25,111 bases of DNA from JANNRR01 sp031401675 (GTDB lineage Bacteria; Pseudomonadota; Alphaproteobacteria; Rhodobacterales; Rhodobacteraceae): NCBI GenBank assembly GCA_031401675.1, contig JANNRR010000167.1, forward strand, positions 1 to 25,111, read 5' to 3'. Positions 14,326-23,139 of the stretch are shown in pieces; the stretch's first letter is position 1; each line of letters opens with the position of its first letter. Made by a program: the position numbers and the translations under genes. Below the pieces are notes generated by a model. The model saw only the letters and a program-made list of their open reading frames with translations, did no database searches and was not told the origin of the DNA.

Positions 14326-15783
14326 TTATGTTCCGGTCGGGCGCGTTTCGGCGTCGATCACTTCGGCGTCCGCGATCACCGGACCGTTGTGGTGACCCGG
14401 CTCGGCGGGGGTGCCGACGATCAGCGGCAACAGCTCGGTGCCGGTCGCCGACGGCCCGGGCTGTGACAGCGGTTCGCGCCAGCTCAGCGTGTCGAACCCG
14501 CCGCAATTGTCGCAGACCGGCCCCCAGCTGCTGTGAACCGTATGGCATTTGTCGCAGGTCCATTGCGGCCCGCGAGATGCGGTCAGCGCCCGCGTCAGCC
14601 AGCCGCGCACCACCGAATCGGGCGAGCCCTCGCCGCGTTCGATCGCGGCCATGATCGTGAACAGCCGCTGTGTCGGGTGCCGGTCCAACAGATCGGCCAC
14701 GGCCTTGCGGGCAGACGTGAAGTTTTCGGCCCCGATGTGCAACTCGGCCAGCAGCAGTCTGGTTTCCGCATGCTCCGGTCGCAGCCGGGTCAGCGTTGCA
14801 AAGCGTTTCAGCCGTTCAGCGGCCGACTCCTGCGGTGCGATCTCGGCAAACGCCGCCGCCAGATCGGGATGCGGCTGCGCCTCCCAGGCGGTTCTCAGCA
14901 CGCGGGTGGCGTTCTTGGCATTGCCTTGCGCTATGTAGCTGCGCGCCGCCATCGCGGCCGCAGGGATCAGGTCGGGCGACTGCCGGTTGGCGGCAATCGC
15001 CGCCTCGCGCGCCTCGATGGTGTTGCCCTCATCCAGCACACCCTTGGCTTGCTGCAGCGCCAGAACGGCGTCCCTGCGGCGGGCAACGTCGCGCGGCAGG
15101 CTGCCGCCCTTCAGTTTGGCCGCCAGCGTGGTGCGCGCGCCCTTCCAGTCGGATTGCCCGGCCTGCAAGCTCAGAAGGATGTCCTGGGTTTCCTCGTGCT
15201 TCGGCTTCAGAGCAAACGCCCGTTGCGCCAGCGCCAGTGCCGTGACGGTGTCGCCCGACGCCAGCTTCTGTTTCATGATGCCGCGCAGGGCCACGAACCG
15301 GCTGCGGTCATCCTCCAGGAGCCGCCGATACACCGCCTCGGCCTTCTTGCCGTCGCCCGCCATTTCGGCCGCCTGCGCCGTCAACAGGTTGGTCAGGTGC
15401 GGCAACTGCAATTGCCGTTCCGCCTTGCCGGCCTTCTGCATCGCCAGCCGCCCCTCGCCAGAGGCCAGCGCCATCATGCCCTCGGCCAGCGCCTCGAAAC
15501 CCTTGCGCTCGCGGTTGCGGTCGAAGTAGCGCGAGATTGCGGTTTCATCGCCATTCAGGAACCGCAGGCTTGCCACCAGCAACCCGATCAGCCGCAAGAA
15601 CAGCCAGACCAGCACCAGCAGCGCCAGAGCCGCCACCACCAGTTGCAGCGGCCCCAGCGTGAATTCGGTGTTGGCCACCACCACCCGCACGCCGCCACCG
15701 GTTTCCAGCAGGATGCCGGCACCCACGGCCAGCATCGCCACCACCGCCACGAACATCACGATCTTGACCAGCGACCACAGCAT
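14326..15783 (-). CDS. HemY-like membrane TPR protein (alphaproteobacterial HemY_N family)
   Basis: A 485-residue inner-membrane protein. There are two N-terminal membrane segments (residues ~4-26 and ~45-70), then a HemY_N segment DETAISRYFDRNRERKGFEA. A long helical TPR-like region follows (KAEAVYRRLLEDDRSRFVAL, ALAQRAFALKPKHEETQDIL). Near the C-terminus is a zinc-ribbon pair CDKC and CDNC (residues ~410-430). The name derives from hem-locus linkage; this family is not the flavin-dependent protoporphyrinogen oxidase also called HemY. Its exact role in tetrapyrrole metabolism is not established. It follows the mitofilin-like gene by nine bases and is the last gene of the hemD operon, with the tRNA-Thr gene downstream in the same direction. 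Confidence 0.85.
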   Translation of the reverse strand: MLWSLVKIVMFVAVVAMLAVGAGILLETGGGVRVVVANTEFTLGPLQLVVAALALLVLVWLFLRLIGLLVASLRFLNGDETAISRYFDRNRERKGFEALAEGMMALASGEGRLAMQKAGKAERQLQLPHLTNLLTAQAAEMAGDGKKAEAVYRRLLEDDRSRFVALRGIMKQKLASGDTVTALALAQRAFALKPKHEETQDILLSLQAGQSDWKGARTTLAAKLKGGSLPRDVARRRDAVLALQQAKGVLDEGNTIEAREAAIAANRQSPDLIPAAAMAARSYIAQGNAKNATRVLRTAWEAQPHPDLAAAFAEIAPQESAAERLKRFATLTRLRPEHAETRLLLAELHIGAENFTSARKAVADLLDRHPTQRLFTIMAAIERGEGSPDSVVRGWLTRALTASRGPQWTCDKCHTVHSSWGPVCDNCGGFDTLSWREPLSQPGPSATGTELLPLIVGTPAEPGHHNGPVIADAEVIDAETRPTGT

Positions 15784-15792
15784 TTGCGTTCC

Positions 15793-17139
15793 CTATCTGC
15801 CAAGGTCGGCGGCAAGCACCGCCAGATCGGCAAGCGCGGTTTGCCGGCCTCGCGCCTGCGCCATCCAGTCCGCCAGTGCGGCGCGCCCGGCTTCGGGCAG
15901 GGCGTCGATTTCGCCCAGCGCGGTAGCCAGATCGCCCGTCGCCAGCGCCGCCTCGGCGCGTGACAGGATCGCATCGGGGTCCGGACCATCGCGCGCTGCC
16001 AGCGACCGCGCGCCGACCTGATTGCGCAGAAATGCCGCGAACCGGTCCAGCGCCGTCGTGCCGACCGTTGCTTTCAACGACGCGCTTAGCGCCGCCCGCG
16101 CCGGTTCGGCAAAGCCCGCTTGCAGGTCGCGCAACGTTGGCACTCCGCCGGCCCCTGCGGTCAACCCGTCCGGAATGGCCACCCCCGCCGCAGCAATCTC
16201 GTCCAGCGCACTGCCAAAGGCGCCGCCAGCCTCCAGCGCCGCCACCACCCGTTGCAATGCCGCCCCGGCGGTGGCGGTCTGCGCCGTCTGTTCCGCCCGT
16301 TCCTGCAACGCGGCGGCCCTGGCTTCGGCTGCCTGCAACTGCAACGTCGCCTCGGCTGCAATCGCCGCGATGTCTTCCCCGACCGTGGCGCTTTGTGCCT
16401 GTTGCGCCTCGACCATCGCCCTGAGCGCCTTGATCTCATCCTCATAGGCCGACAGCGCGGTGTCAGAAGCGGCGCCGCCCTGAACCGGCCGCCGTTCCAG
16501 CGTGTTGACCCGCGCATCCAGCGCCGCCGCCGCATTCGCGATTTCCGACAGGCGCAGCTCGGTCGTCGCCGCCTGCTCGACTGCGGCAGTCTCCAGCTTC
16601 GATATCCGGGAGGCAAGGTCGGCCAGTGCCGCCGCCGACGGCACCTCGGCCAGGCTGCGGGCCAGACTGCGCCCCTGCGCCGCAATCTCGGCCGCCAGCG
16701 CCTCGGCCCGCGCTGTCGCCGCCGCCTGCCCATCCTGCAACGCCAGCAACTCGGCCCGGTCGATGGCGACCGGCCAGCCATCCGGCACCACCTGCGCGAC
16801 GCCGTACCCCAGACCTGCCGCCACCACGCCGCCCAGCAGCACCGGCACGAATCCGCCCCCCCGGCGTTGTACCGGCTCCGACACCGGCTGCGGCACCGGC
16901 TGCGGCACCGGCTGCAGCGATGGTTCCGGCTCGGTCTCGTCAGCCCGTCCCCACGGCTCCGTGCGCGGCTTCGGCCGTTGCGGGTCAGCCAGAATCAGCG
17001 GCTCGGCGGAGGCAAGGCGATCCGGCTCGGGCACCGTCGGGTCATCGGCTGCCGTCGATTTGGCTGCGGCGGCAAGGGTCTGACCCGCCGCCGCGCCCGT
17101 ATCCCCGGTTCCGCCCGCCGCGTCTTCGGAACTAGCCAT
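15793..17139 (-). CDS. Mitofilin/Mic60-like inner-membrane protein (COG4223)
   Basis: A 448-residue product. It has an acidic, proline-rich N-terminus (repeat PVPQPVPQPVSEPV), one membrane segment at ~95-117 (FVPVLLGGVVAAGLGYGVAQ), a long alanine/glutamate-rich coiled coil (~125-290), and a C-terminal mitofilin-like domain with helices around LSASLKATVGTTALDRFAAF. This order, and the position between hemD and the HemY-like gene, match the alphaproteobacterial Mic60 homologues, which shape intracytoplasmic or cristae-like membranes. The sequence is low-complexity in places, so identity leans on architecture and synteny. The product would be anchored in the inner membrane with the coiled coil in the periplasm. 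Confidence 0.8.
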   Translation of the reverse strand: MASSEDAAGGTGDTGAAAGQTLAAAAKSTAADDPTVPEPDRLASAEPLILADPQRPKPRTEPWGRADETEPEPSLQPVPQPVPQPVSEPVQRRGGGFVPVLLGGVVAAGLGYGVAQVVPDGWPVAIDRAELLALQDGQAAATARAEALAAEIAAQGRSLARSLAEVPSAAALADLASRISKLETAAVEQAATTELRLSEIANAAAALDARVNTLERRPVQGGAASDTALSAYEDEIKALRAMVEAQQAQSATVGEDIAAIAAEATLQLQAAEARAAALQERAEQTAQTATAGAALQRVVAALEAGGAFGSALDEIAAAGVAIPDGLTAGAGGVPTLRDLQAGFAEPARAALSASLKATVGTTALDRFAAFLRNQVGARSLAARDGPDPDAILSRAEAALATGDLATALGEIDALPEAGRAALADWMAQARGRQTALADLAVLAADLGR

Positions 17140-17221
17140 GACCGCGCGTCTCCCGATTCTCAGATCTGCTCATGGCACCGGCCGGCCATTGTGCCAACCT
17201 TATCCCGCCCTATCCGCCCGC

Positions 17222-17956
17222 TCAAGCTGCTGCACCAACCTCGATCAGTTTGCCAAGCGCGTCCAGCATGGCGGGCCCATCCGGACGCGTTGCCACTTCA
17301 CAAGCCAGTCGCGGCAGAGTCACCACGTCGGCAACCGCCTGGCTCAGGGCCGCAATCAGCAGCGGACAGACCGGCCCGGTGATCCCGGTCTGAAACAGCG
17401 CCGCCGTTCGCGGTGAAAACAGCGGCACCAGTACCGGCTTCCGGCCTTGCAAAAGCGCCCGGGCGTCCGGCGACAGCGCCAGCGCATCCTGGGCATAGAT
17501 CGGGGCGGAAAACGTCTCTATTCCAGCGGAATTCAACGCATCCGCCAGATCGCCGACCGTATGCTCGCCGCACAGATGCAGCAGCGGCACCGGCGGCGCT
17601 GTCTGTCTCAACAGCGCCAGCAGCGTAGCGGCGTCGCCGTCGGCGCTGGTCGCTGCGAACCCCGCAGACCGGGCCCGCGACGTGGTTCGCGCGCCGACGC
17701 ACCACACCGGCCAATGCCGGTCCGCAACCTGTGCCGCAAACGCCGTAACCCCGTTTTCCGAGGTGAACAGCAATCCGGCATAACGATCGGGCCGCACCGC
17801 AAGGGGAAGATGCCGCACCCGGATCAGGGGCGAAATCACCACCTGCGTCTGCCTGCCGAACCGCGCGGCAAAATCGGCGGCAAACCGCTCGGCCTGGACC
17901 TGTGGCCGGGTCAGAAGCAGCGGCGCTGCGGCACTGCGCGGCAAGTTGGGCGTCAC
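17222..17956 (-). CDS. hemD: Uroporphyrinogen-III synthase
   Basis: HemD cyclises and inverts ring D of hydroxymethylbilane to give uroporphyrinogen III, in the cytoplasm. Recognisable features are the first strand LLLTRPQVQAERFAADFAAR, PLIRVRHLP, the GLLFTSENGVTAFA segment typical of the family, VWCVGARTTSRARSAGF, and the C-terminal domain with VPLFSPRTAALFQTG and VVTLPRLACEVATRPDGPAM. GTG 17956, with GAGGGA just upstream, gives 244 residues and leaves a 90-base divergent gap to tsaD. A longer in-frame GTG at 18004 has no ribosome-binding sequence. No hemC lies next to it in this window; in this group hemC is often elsewhere. Confidence 0.85.
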   Translation of the reverse strand: MTPNLPRSAAAPLLLTRPQVQAERFAADFAARFGRQTQVVISPLIRVRHLPLAVRPDRYAGLLFTSENGVTAFAAQVADRHWPVWCVGARTTSRARSAGFAATSADGDAATLLALLRQTAPPVPLLHLCGEHTVGDLADALNSAGIETFSAPIYAQDALALSPDARALLQGRKPVLVPLFSPRTAALFQTGITGPVCPLLIAALSQAVADVVTLPRLACEVATRPDGPAMLDALGKLIEVGAAA

Positions 17957-18046
17957 CGCAATCCCTCGGGCTGGTCCGGGCGGCAGGATTGTCCGCCCCG
18001 TCACATGGTGTTACGCCGCACGCAGGAGCGGCGCAACCGGCGGCAC

Positions 18047-19144
18047 ATGAACACAACTCTTACCCTCCTGGGGCTGGAAAGCAGCTGCGATGATACCGCC
18101 GCCGCCGTGGTCCGGCATGTGCCGGGGAAATCGGCCGTGATCCTTGGCTCTGTCCTTTATGGCCAGACCGACCTGCACGCGGCCTTTGGCGGAATCGTGC
18201 CCGAAATCGCCGCCCGCGCCCATGTCGAAAAACTGGATATCTGCGTGGAACAGGCTCTGGTGCAGTCCGGCCTGGCCCTGGCCGATCTGGACGCAGTGGC
18301 GGTCACCGCCGGGCCGGGTCTGATCGGCGGGGTCCTGGCGGGGGTGATGTGCGCCAAGGGCATCGCCACCGCCACCGGCCTGCCGCTGATCGGGGTGAAC
18401 CACCTGGCCGGGCACGCCCTGACGCCGCGCCTGACCGACAATCTGGCGTTCCCCTACCTGATGCTGCTGGTCTCGGGCGGTCATTGCCAGTTCCTCATGG
18501 TCCGCAGCGCCACCGACTATGGCCGCCTTGGCGGCACCATCGACGATGCCCCGGGCGAGGCGTTTGACAAGGTGGCAAAACTGCTCGGCCTGCCGCAACC
18601 CGGCGGGCCGGCGGTCGAAGCGGCGGCGCTGTCCGGTGATCCCACCCGCTTTGCCTTTCCGCGCCCGCTTCTGGACCGGCCCGGCTGCGATCTGTCGTTC
18701 TCGGGCCTGAAAACCGCGCTGCTACGGGCCCGCGATACGTTGATAGCCGCGCAGGGCGGGCTGACCCGGGCCGACCGTGCCGACCTGTGCGCCGGATTTC
18801 AGGCGGCGGTTGCCGATGTCCTGGCCGAGAAATCGCTGCGCGCCATTGCCGCCTATCTGGCGCTGTCGCCGCCCGATCCTGCCTTTGCCGTGGCCGGTGG
18901 CGTCGCAGCCAACCGGCACATCCGGGCCGGGCTGATGGCGGTCTGCGCCGAACGCGCCCTGCGTTTTGTGGCACCACCGTTGGCACTTTGCACCGACAAT
19001 GCCGCGATGATCGCCTGGGCCGGGATCGAGCGCTACCGGCTTGGCCTGTTCGACGACATGACGTTGTCGGCACGACCGCGCTGGCCGCTGGATACCGTCA
19101 GCCCACCCCTGATCGGTTCCGGCAAACGCGGGGCCAAGGCATGA
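18047..19144 (+). CDS. tsaD: tRNA N6-threonylcarbamoyladenosine transferase TsaD
   Basis: TsaD transfers the threonylcarbamoyl group to A37 of ANN-decoding tRNAs, working with TsaB and TsaE in the cytoplasm. The 365-residue product shows LLGLESSCDDTAAAVV at the start, the VTAGPGLIGGVLAGV loop, the metal-binding HLAGHALTPRL (HxxxH), and LLVSGGHCQFL. It also has DDAPGEAFDKVAKLLGLPQPGGP and a C-terminal FAVAGGVAANRHIR plus CTDNAAMIAWAG. ATG 18047 sits directly before the first conserved strand, although its ribosome-binding site is weak. An upstream extension of the frame runs through hemD on the other strand and is not coding. Its stop overlaps the gpsA start as ATGA. Confidence 0.97.
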   Translation: MNTTLTLLGLESSCDDTAAAVVRHVPGKSAVILGSVLYGQTDLHAAFGGIVPEIAARAHVEKLDICVEQALVQSGLALADLDAVAVTAGPGLIGGVLAGVMCAKGIATATGLPLIGVNHLAGHALTPRLTDNLAFPYLMLLVSGGHCQFLMVRSATDYGRLGGTIDDAPGEAFDKVAKLLGLPQPGGPAVEAAALSGDPTRFAFPRPLLDRPGCDLSFSGLKTALLRARDTLIAAQGGLTRADRADLCAGFQAAVADVLAEKSLRAIAAYLALSPPDPAFAVAGGVAANRHIRAGLMAVCAERALRFVAPPLALCTDNAAMIAWAGIERYRLGLFDDMTLSARPRWPLDTVSPPLIGSGKRGAKA

Positions 19145-20106
19145 CCGATCTGGCCGTGCTCGGGTCCGGCGCGTTCGGCACCGCACTGGCTGTGGCGCTG
19201 GCTCAGGGTGGTGCCCGGGTGACGCTGTGGGGCCGCAATCCGGCGTTGGTGGCCGACATGCAGCGCAGCCGGACCACGCCCCGCCTTCCCGGCATCATGC
19301 TGCCGGAATCCGTGTCTGTTTCAGCCGATATCGATGACATCCGAACCGGCAGCGGGGCCCTGATCGCGGTTCCGATGCAGCAACTGGCCGGCTTTCTGGC
19401 CGCCCATGCCGGAACCCTGCGCAGCATCCCCCTGATTGCCTGCGCCAAGGGCATCGACCTTGCCACCGGCCTTGGCCCGACCGCCCTGCTGGCCGCCGCC
19501 TGCCCCGGCATCGCTCCCGCCTTGCTGACCGGCCCGGGCTTTGCCGCCGACATCGCGGCGGGCTTGCCCACCGCCCTGACGCTCGCCTGCCGCGACCCCG
19601 ACCTTGGGGCCCGGCTGCAACACCTGCTGTCGACCTCCACGCTTCGTCTCTATCGCAGCACCGATGTCACCGGGGCCGAACTGGGTGGCGCGCTGAAGAA
19701 TGTCATGGCCATCGCCGCCGGCATGGTGATCGGTGCCGGCCTGGGTGACAGTGCCCGGGCCGCGCTCATGACCCGGGGCTATGCGGAAATGCTGCGGCTG
19801 GCGCTGAACTTTGGCGCGCGGCCCGAAACCCTCGCGGGACTGTCCGGGCTGGGCGATCTGATCCTGACCTGCACCTCGGCTCACAGCCGCAACTTCCGCC
19901 ACGGCCTTGCCATCGGCGCCGGTCAGCCACCGGATGCCGGCGTGACGGTCGAGGGTGTGGCGACGGCCCATGCCGCCGCAGCGCTGGCCCAACGCCGTGG
20001 CATCGACATGCCGATCACCACTATGGTCGCGGCGGTTCTGGATGGTAGGATGCCGCTTGCCGATGCCACCGGGGCCCTGTTGTCGCGCCCCCTGAAACAG
20101 GAATGA
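19141..20106 (+). CDS. gpsA: Glycerol-3-phosphate dehydrogenase [NAD(P)+]
   Basis: Makes sn-glycerol-3-phosphate from dihydroxyacetone phosphate for phospholipid synthesis. The 321 residues show the N-terminal LAVLGSGAFGTALAVALAQ NAD(P) loop, LWGRNP, IACAKGID, LTGPGFAADIAAGLPTAL (GPGF where many have GPSF), ELGGALKNVMAIAAGM with the catalytic lysine, GLGDSARAALMTRGYAEM, and GLSGLGDLILTCTSAHSRN. It is coupled to tsaD by an ATGA overlap and followed three bases after its stop by the yciI-like gene, so the four genes to 20795 form one operon. Confidence 0.97.
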   Translation: MTDLAVLGSGAFGTALAVALAQGGARVTLWGRNPALVADMQRSRTTPRLPGIMLPESVSVSADIDDIRTGSGALIAVPMQQLAGFLAAHAGTLRSIPLIACAKGIDLATGLGPTALLAAACPGIAPALLTGPGFAADIAAGLPTALTLACRDPDLGARLQHLLSTSTLRLYRSTDVTGAELGGALKNVMAIAAGMVIGAGLGDSARAALMTRGYAEMLRLALNFGARPETLAGLSGLGDLILTCTSAHSRNFRHGLAIGAGQPPDAGVTVEGVATAHAAAALAQRRGIDMPITTMVAAVLDGRMPLADATGALLSRPLKQE

Positions 20107-20109
20107 GCC

Positions 20110-20382
20110 ATGCGCTACGCCGTGATCTGCCACGACAAACCGGGTGCTCTGCAAACCCGCACCGACAACCGCGCCGCCCATCTGGCGCATATCGCGGCAA
20201 CCGGGGTGGTCGAACTGGCCGGCCCATTCCTCGACGAAGCCGGCGACATGTGCGGCTCGCTTCTGATCCTCGACGTGCCGGACCTAGCCGCCGCCCGCGC
20301 CTGGGCCGATGCCGACCCCTATGCCCGGGCCGGCCTGTTCGCCAGCGTCAGCATCACCGCCTGGAAACGGGCGATCGGCTGA
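20110..20382 (+). CDS. YciI-like protein (YCII domain)
   Basis: A 90-residue ferredoxin-like fold protein of the YCII family. It has RYAVICHDKPGALQTR at the start, a conserved HLAHI histidine region, and the family tail ARAWADADPYARAGLFASVS (the D-PY/F-..aglf motif). The His/Asp pair gives dehydrochlorinase-like chemistry in a few relatives, but most members have no known role. It is in the tsaD-gpsA operon, as in many Rhodobacteraceae. Its TGA overlaps the next ATG (TGATG). Confidence 0.92.
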   Translation: MRYAVICHDKPGALQTRTDNRAAHLAHIAATGVVELAGPFLDEAGDMCGSLLILDVPDLAAARAWADADPYARAGLFASVSITAWKRAIG

Positions 20383-20795
20383 TGCGCACCTGGCTGGTCA
20401 AATCCGAACCCGATGTCTGGAGCTTTGCCGATCAGATGGAGCGCGGCGCAGCGGGCGAACAATGGCACGGCATCCGCAACTATCAGGCCCGCAACAACAT
20501 GCGCCAGATGATGCTGGGCGACCGCGCCTTCTTCTACCACTCCAACATCGGCAAGGAGATTGTCGGGGTGGTCGAAATCATCGCGCTGTCGCACCCCGAC
20601 AGCACCACCGACGATCCGCGCTGGGATTGCGTCGATATCCGCGCCCTGTTCGCGCTGCCGCGCCCGGTCACGCTGCAGATGTGCAAGGCAGAGCCGCGAC
20701 TGGCCGACATGGCGCTGGTGAAAAACACCCGCCTGTCGGTGCAACCGGTGACGGCTGCAGAATGGGCAGTTGTCTGCGCGCTTGGCGGTTTGTAA
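20382..20795 (+). CDS. EVE-domain protein (thymocyte nuclear protein 1-like)
   Basis: A 137-residue single EVE domain, a PUA-like fold that in characterised members recognises modified bases in DNA or RNA. The family hallmarks are all present: MRTWLVKSEPDVWSFAD, WHGIRNYQARNNMRQM, GDRAFFYHSNIGKEIVGVVE, and a WDCVDI motif. Start and length are typical. It is the last gene of the tsaD-gpsA-yciI operon. In this neighbourhood a housekeeping role in RNA or base quality is more likely than a defence role (inference), as no restriction or methylation genes are nearby. Confidence 0.93.
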   Translation: MRTWLVKSEPDVWSFADQMERGAAGEQWHGIRNYQARNNMRQMMLGDRAFFYHSNIGKEIVGVVEIIALSHPDSTTDDPRWDCVDIRALFALPRPVTLQMCKAEPRLADMALVKNTRLSVQPVTAAEWAVVCALGGL

Positions 20796-20839
20796 GCTGA
20801 ACCCACAGGGGCAGATCATAGCCCCGCAATGGGGGGACC

Positions 20840-21235
20840 ATGGCTTACATCGCCGTCATCGTGGCCGCACTCGCGGCCTATGCGTTCGGAGCGTTCTGGT
20901 ACATCACCATGTCGAAGCCCTGGATCAGGGCCGCCGGCATCCCGGTCGACGCCAGCGGCAAGCCGCAGGGCAGCGGCAACCCCATGCCGTTCATCGTCGG
21001 CTTTGTCTGCGTGCTGGTGGTGGCCGGAATGATGCGGCACGTCTTTGCCATGGCATCGCTGGATACGGTGCTGGACGGCCTGATGGGCGGTTTCGGCATC
21101 GGCGCGTTCTTCATCACGCCCTGGGTGGTGATGAACAACACCTACGCCGCCCGGCCGCTGGCCCTCAGCCTGATCGACGCGGTCTATTCCGTCGTCGGCT
21201 GCACCATCATCGGCGTGGTACTGGCCCTGTTCTGA
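20840..21235 (+). CDS. DUF1761 membrane protein
   Basis: A 131-residue protein with four predicted membrane segments: IAVIVAALAAYAFGAFWYI, FIVGFVCVLVVAGMMRHVF, FGIGAFFITPWVVMNNTYA, and AVYSVVGCTIIGVVLALF. The opening Y.FG..WY motif and a W...N.TYA.RP segment near the third helix are typical of DUF1761. Function is unknown. ATG 20840 is preceded by GGGGGA. It lies 44 bases after the EVE gene in the same direction and may be read through from that operon. Confidence 0.88.
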   Translation: MAYIAVIVAALAAYAFGAFWYITMSKPWIRAAGIPVDASGKPQGSGNPMPFIVGFVCVLVVAGMMRHVFAMASLDTVLDGLMGGFGIGAFFITPWVVMNNTYAARPLALSLIDAVYSVVGCTIIGVVLALF

Positions 21236-21263
21236 AGACGGAAATGTTCTGAAAACGGGAATT

Positions 21264-21291
21264 GGGGGGTCCCGACCCCTCCGGACCCCCC
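21264..21291. other. GC-rich hairpin downstream of the DUF1761 gene
   Basis: GGGGGGTCC (21264-21272) pairs perfectly with GGACCCCCC (21283-21291) around ten bases, 28 bases after the stop codon. No T-run follows on either strand, so rho-independent termination is uncertain; a strong structural stop or mRNA end is possible. The remaining 130 bases towards dapD hold only the dapD terminator candidate. Confidence 0.4.
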
Positions 21292-21424
21292 ACCACCCCA
21301 CGTGCTCCCATCGCACCACACGTGATCTGTATAAGGTCCGGGCACTTCTGGCCCCGCGCCCCAGTGCTACGCCATGGGGCCGCCAATGGCAAACCGCGAG
21401 TAGGAAAAACTCGCCTCAAACTCG

Positions 21425-21445
21425 CCCGGCTCCTTGCAAGCCGGG
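21425..21445 (-). terminator. Candidate dapD terminator
   Basis: CCCGGCT (21425-21431) and AGCCGGG (21439-21445) make a 7-bp stem with a 7-base loop, 11 bases beyond the dapD stop. In the dapD direction it is followed by a T-containing stretch ending in GTTTTT some 15 bases later. The distance of that T-run lowers confidence. Confidence 0.45.
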
Positions 21446-21456
21446 AGCTTCCGGCC

Positions 21457-22284
21457 TCAGTCCCGCAGCAACTCGTTGATGCTGGTCTTGCTGCGGGTCT
21501 GCGCGTCCACCCTCTTCACGATCACCGCGCAATAGAGGTTGACCCCGCCCTTTGACGGCATCGAGCCTGCCACCACCACCGACCCCGCCGGCACCTCGCC
21601 GTACATCACCGCCCCGCTTTCGCGGTCGACGATCCGGGTCGACTGCCCGATGAACACGCCCATCCCCAGCACCGAGCCCTCGCGGATGATGCAGCCCTCC
21701 ACCACCTCCGACCGCGCCCCGATGAAGCAGTTGTCCTCGATGATCGTCGGCCCCGCCTGCATCGGCTCGAGCACGCCGCCGATCCCGACGCCGCCCGACA
21801 GATGCACGTTCTTTCCGATCTGCGCGCAAGACCCGACCGTGGACCAGCCATCCACCATCGAGCCCTCGCCCACATAGGCCCCCACGTTCACGAAAGACGG
21901 CATCAGCACCACATTCTTCCCGATGAACGCCGACCGCCGCACGATCGACCCCGGCACCGCCCGAAACCCGGCGCGCCGCCAGTCCGCCGCCGTCCAGCCC
22001 TGGAACTTCGAGGGCACCTTGTCCCACCAGTTCGACCCGCCATTGCCGCCCGAAATCTCGGCCATGTCGTTCAGCCGGAACGACAGCAGCACCGCCTTCT
22101 TGGCCCACTGGTTCACCTGCCAGTCGCCGTTCCCGCGCTTTTCCGCCACCCGAAGCACGCCACTGTCCAGCGCCGCCAGTGTCGCCTCGATAGCCTCCCG
22201 CACCTCGCCCGTCGTCGCCAGGCTGATCCCGTCCCGCGCCTCCCAGGCCGCCTCGATCACGGTTTCCAGTGCTGCGTAGTCCAT
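21457..22284 (-). CDS. dapD: 2,3,4,5-tetrahydropyridine-2,6-dicarboxylate N-succinyltransferase
   Basis: DapD succinylates tetrahydrodipicolinate in the lysine/diaminopimelate pathway (cytoplasmic trimer). The 275-residue length is canonical. The N-terminal helical domain (LETVIEAAWEARDGIS, VNQWAKKAVLLSFRLND) is followed by a left-handed beta-helix of hexapeptide repeats: VNVGAYVGEGSMVDGWSTVG, VHLSGGVGIGGVLEP, CFIGARSEVVEGCII. The end is GGVNLYCAVIVKRVD. ATG 22284 has GGGGAG at good spacing; the open frame extends upstream to 22383, but that part lacks homology. The gene stands alone, convergent with the DUF1761 gene. Confidence 0.97.
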   Translation of the reverse strand: MDYAALETVIEAAWEARDGISLATTGEVREAIEATLAALDSGVLRVAEKRGNGDWQVNQWAKKAVLLSFRLNDMAEISGGNGGSNWWDKVPSKFQGWTAADWRRAGFRAVPGSIVRRSAFIGKNVVLMPSFVNVGAYVGEGSMVDGWSTVGSCAQIGKNVHLSGGVGIGGVLEPMQAGPTIIEDNCFIGARSEVVEGCIIREGSVLGMGVFIGQSTRIVDRESGAVMYGEVPAGSVVVAGSMPSKGGVNLYCAVIVKRVDAQTRSKTSINELLRD

Positions 22285-22449
22285 CGCCAACTCCCCCAAT
22301 GTTGGCCGCGATATAGCCGCCCCCGCCACCCCATGCAACGCCGTAGGGCGGGGTTCACCCCGCCGCGTTCGCAGAGTGTACAATCCTGCGCACCAAACGC
22401 GACAAGAAGCAGCCGCCGACCCGCAACCGGCAATCCTGTCCCGCTTGGT

Positions 22450-23139
22450 CTACCCCCCGGTGCCCGCCGCCGGACCAGACGCGGCGCGGCGGCTGACGAT
22501 GGCCGGGGCCTTGCGGATCAGGCTGTCGTCGGTCAGCGCCGCGACCATGAACAGGGCAAAATCGGTCCGCCGCGTCCGGTTCAGGGCCAGGATCGGGTCG
22601 CCGACATGTTCGGCCCAAAGCGGCAGTCCCTCGCTTTCGCCTTCTTCCAGATCGCTGCCGCGCACCACGGTCCAGTTGCGCTCCGACGCAAAGACGGTGT
22701 CACAGGCCCGCACCTGATCGTCCAGATCGGCCAGCCGGATCAGTCGGGCAATCGGGCCGAACAGCACGATCTGCAGGCGCAACAGCCATGAATAGCGATC
22801 CTTGCCGTCACGGCTGATATGCCAGCCGCAGGAAAACACCAGCCGGGCCCCGGGGGCGGCAAAATCCAGCACGGCGCGTGCCGTATTGGTCGAATAGCCG
22901 GTCAGCCCCCACGGGACCAGCACGACCAGAACACCGTCGCAGCCCTCGACCGCCTTGGCGATCACTTCGCGGTCATCGGTGCGTCCGGGGAACAGCGTGA
23001 TGCGGTCGGCATAGGGGCCGAGTTTGCCGACACTTTCGGGCCGGCAGACGCCGCGGACATCGTATCCGGCGGCAAGGGCGTGCTGCAGCATGTACTGGCC
23101 GAGTTTTCCGGAAATTCCGACGATGCAGATGCGTTTCAT
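22450..23139 (-). CDS. NAD(P)-binding NmrA-like (atypical SDR) protein
   Basis: A 229-residue product from ATG 23139, which has a strong GGAGGGGAG site upstream. The first strand is RICIVGISGKLGQYMLQHAL (GxxGxxG nucleotide loop). Then come YDVRGVCRPESVGKLG, DGVLVVLVPWGLTGYSTN, ARLVFSCGWHISRDGKDRYS and the block LADLDDQVRACDTVFASERN continuing WTVVRGSDLEEGE. The lack of a clear YxxxK motif places it with atypical/NmrA-like SDRs, some of which are enzymes and some redox sensors. The gene is a diverged paralogue of the partial gene at 1-345. The frame continues upstream to 23532 but without homology. Substrate unknown. Confidence 0.85.
   Translation of the reverse strand: MKRICIVGISGKLGQYMLQHALAAGYDVRGVCRPESVGKLGPYADRITLFPGRTDDREVIAKAVEGCDGVLVVLVPWGLTGYSTNTARAVLDFAAPGARLVFSCGWHISRDGKDRYSWLLRLQIVLFGPIARLIRLADLDDQVRACDTVFASERNWTVVRGSDLEEGESEGLPLWAEHVGDPILALNRTRRTDFALFMVAALTDDSLIRKAPAIVSRRAASGPAAGTGG

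Noticed and set aside
14533..15963. Long plus-strand open frame of ~476 codons opposite the HemY-like gene
   Set aside because: High-GC shadow of the HemY-like coding frame; Q/R/H-rich with no domain.
16880..16920. Short tandem repeat (PVPQPV-type) considered as a CRISPR or regulatory repeat
   Set aside because: It is an in-frame proline-rich linker of the Mic60-like protein; no spacers or repeat array.
16120..17382. Plus-strand frame rich in R, Q and H opposite the Mic60-like gene
   Set aside because: Reverse complement of the alanine/glutamate-rich coiled coil; composition artefact.
20382..20795. EVE domain considered as part of an anti-phage or modified-base defence system
   Set aside because: No restriction, methylase or other defence gene is nearby, and the gene sits in a housekeeping operon with gpsA and tsaD.
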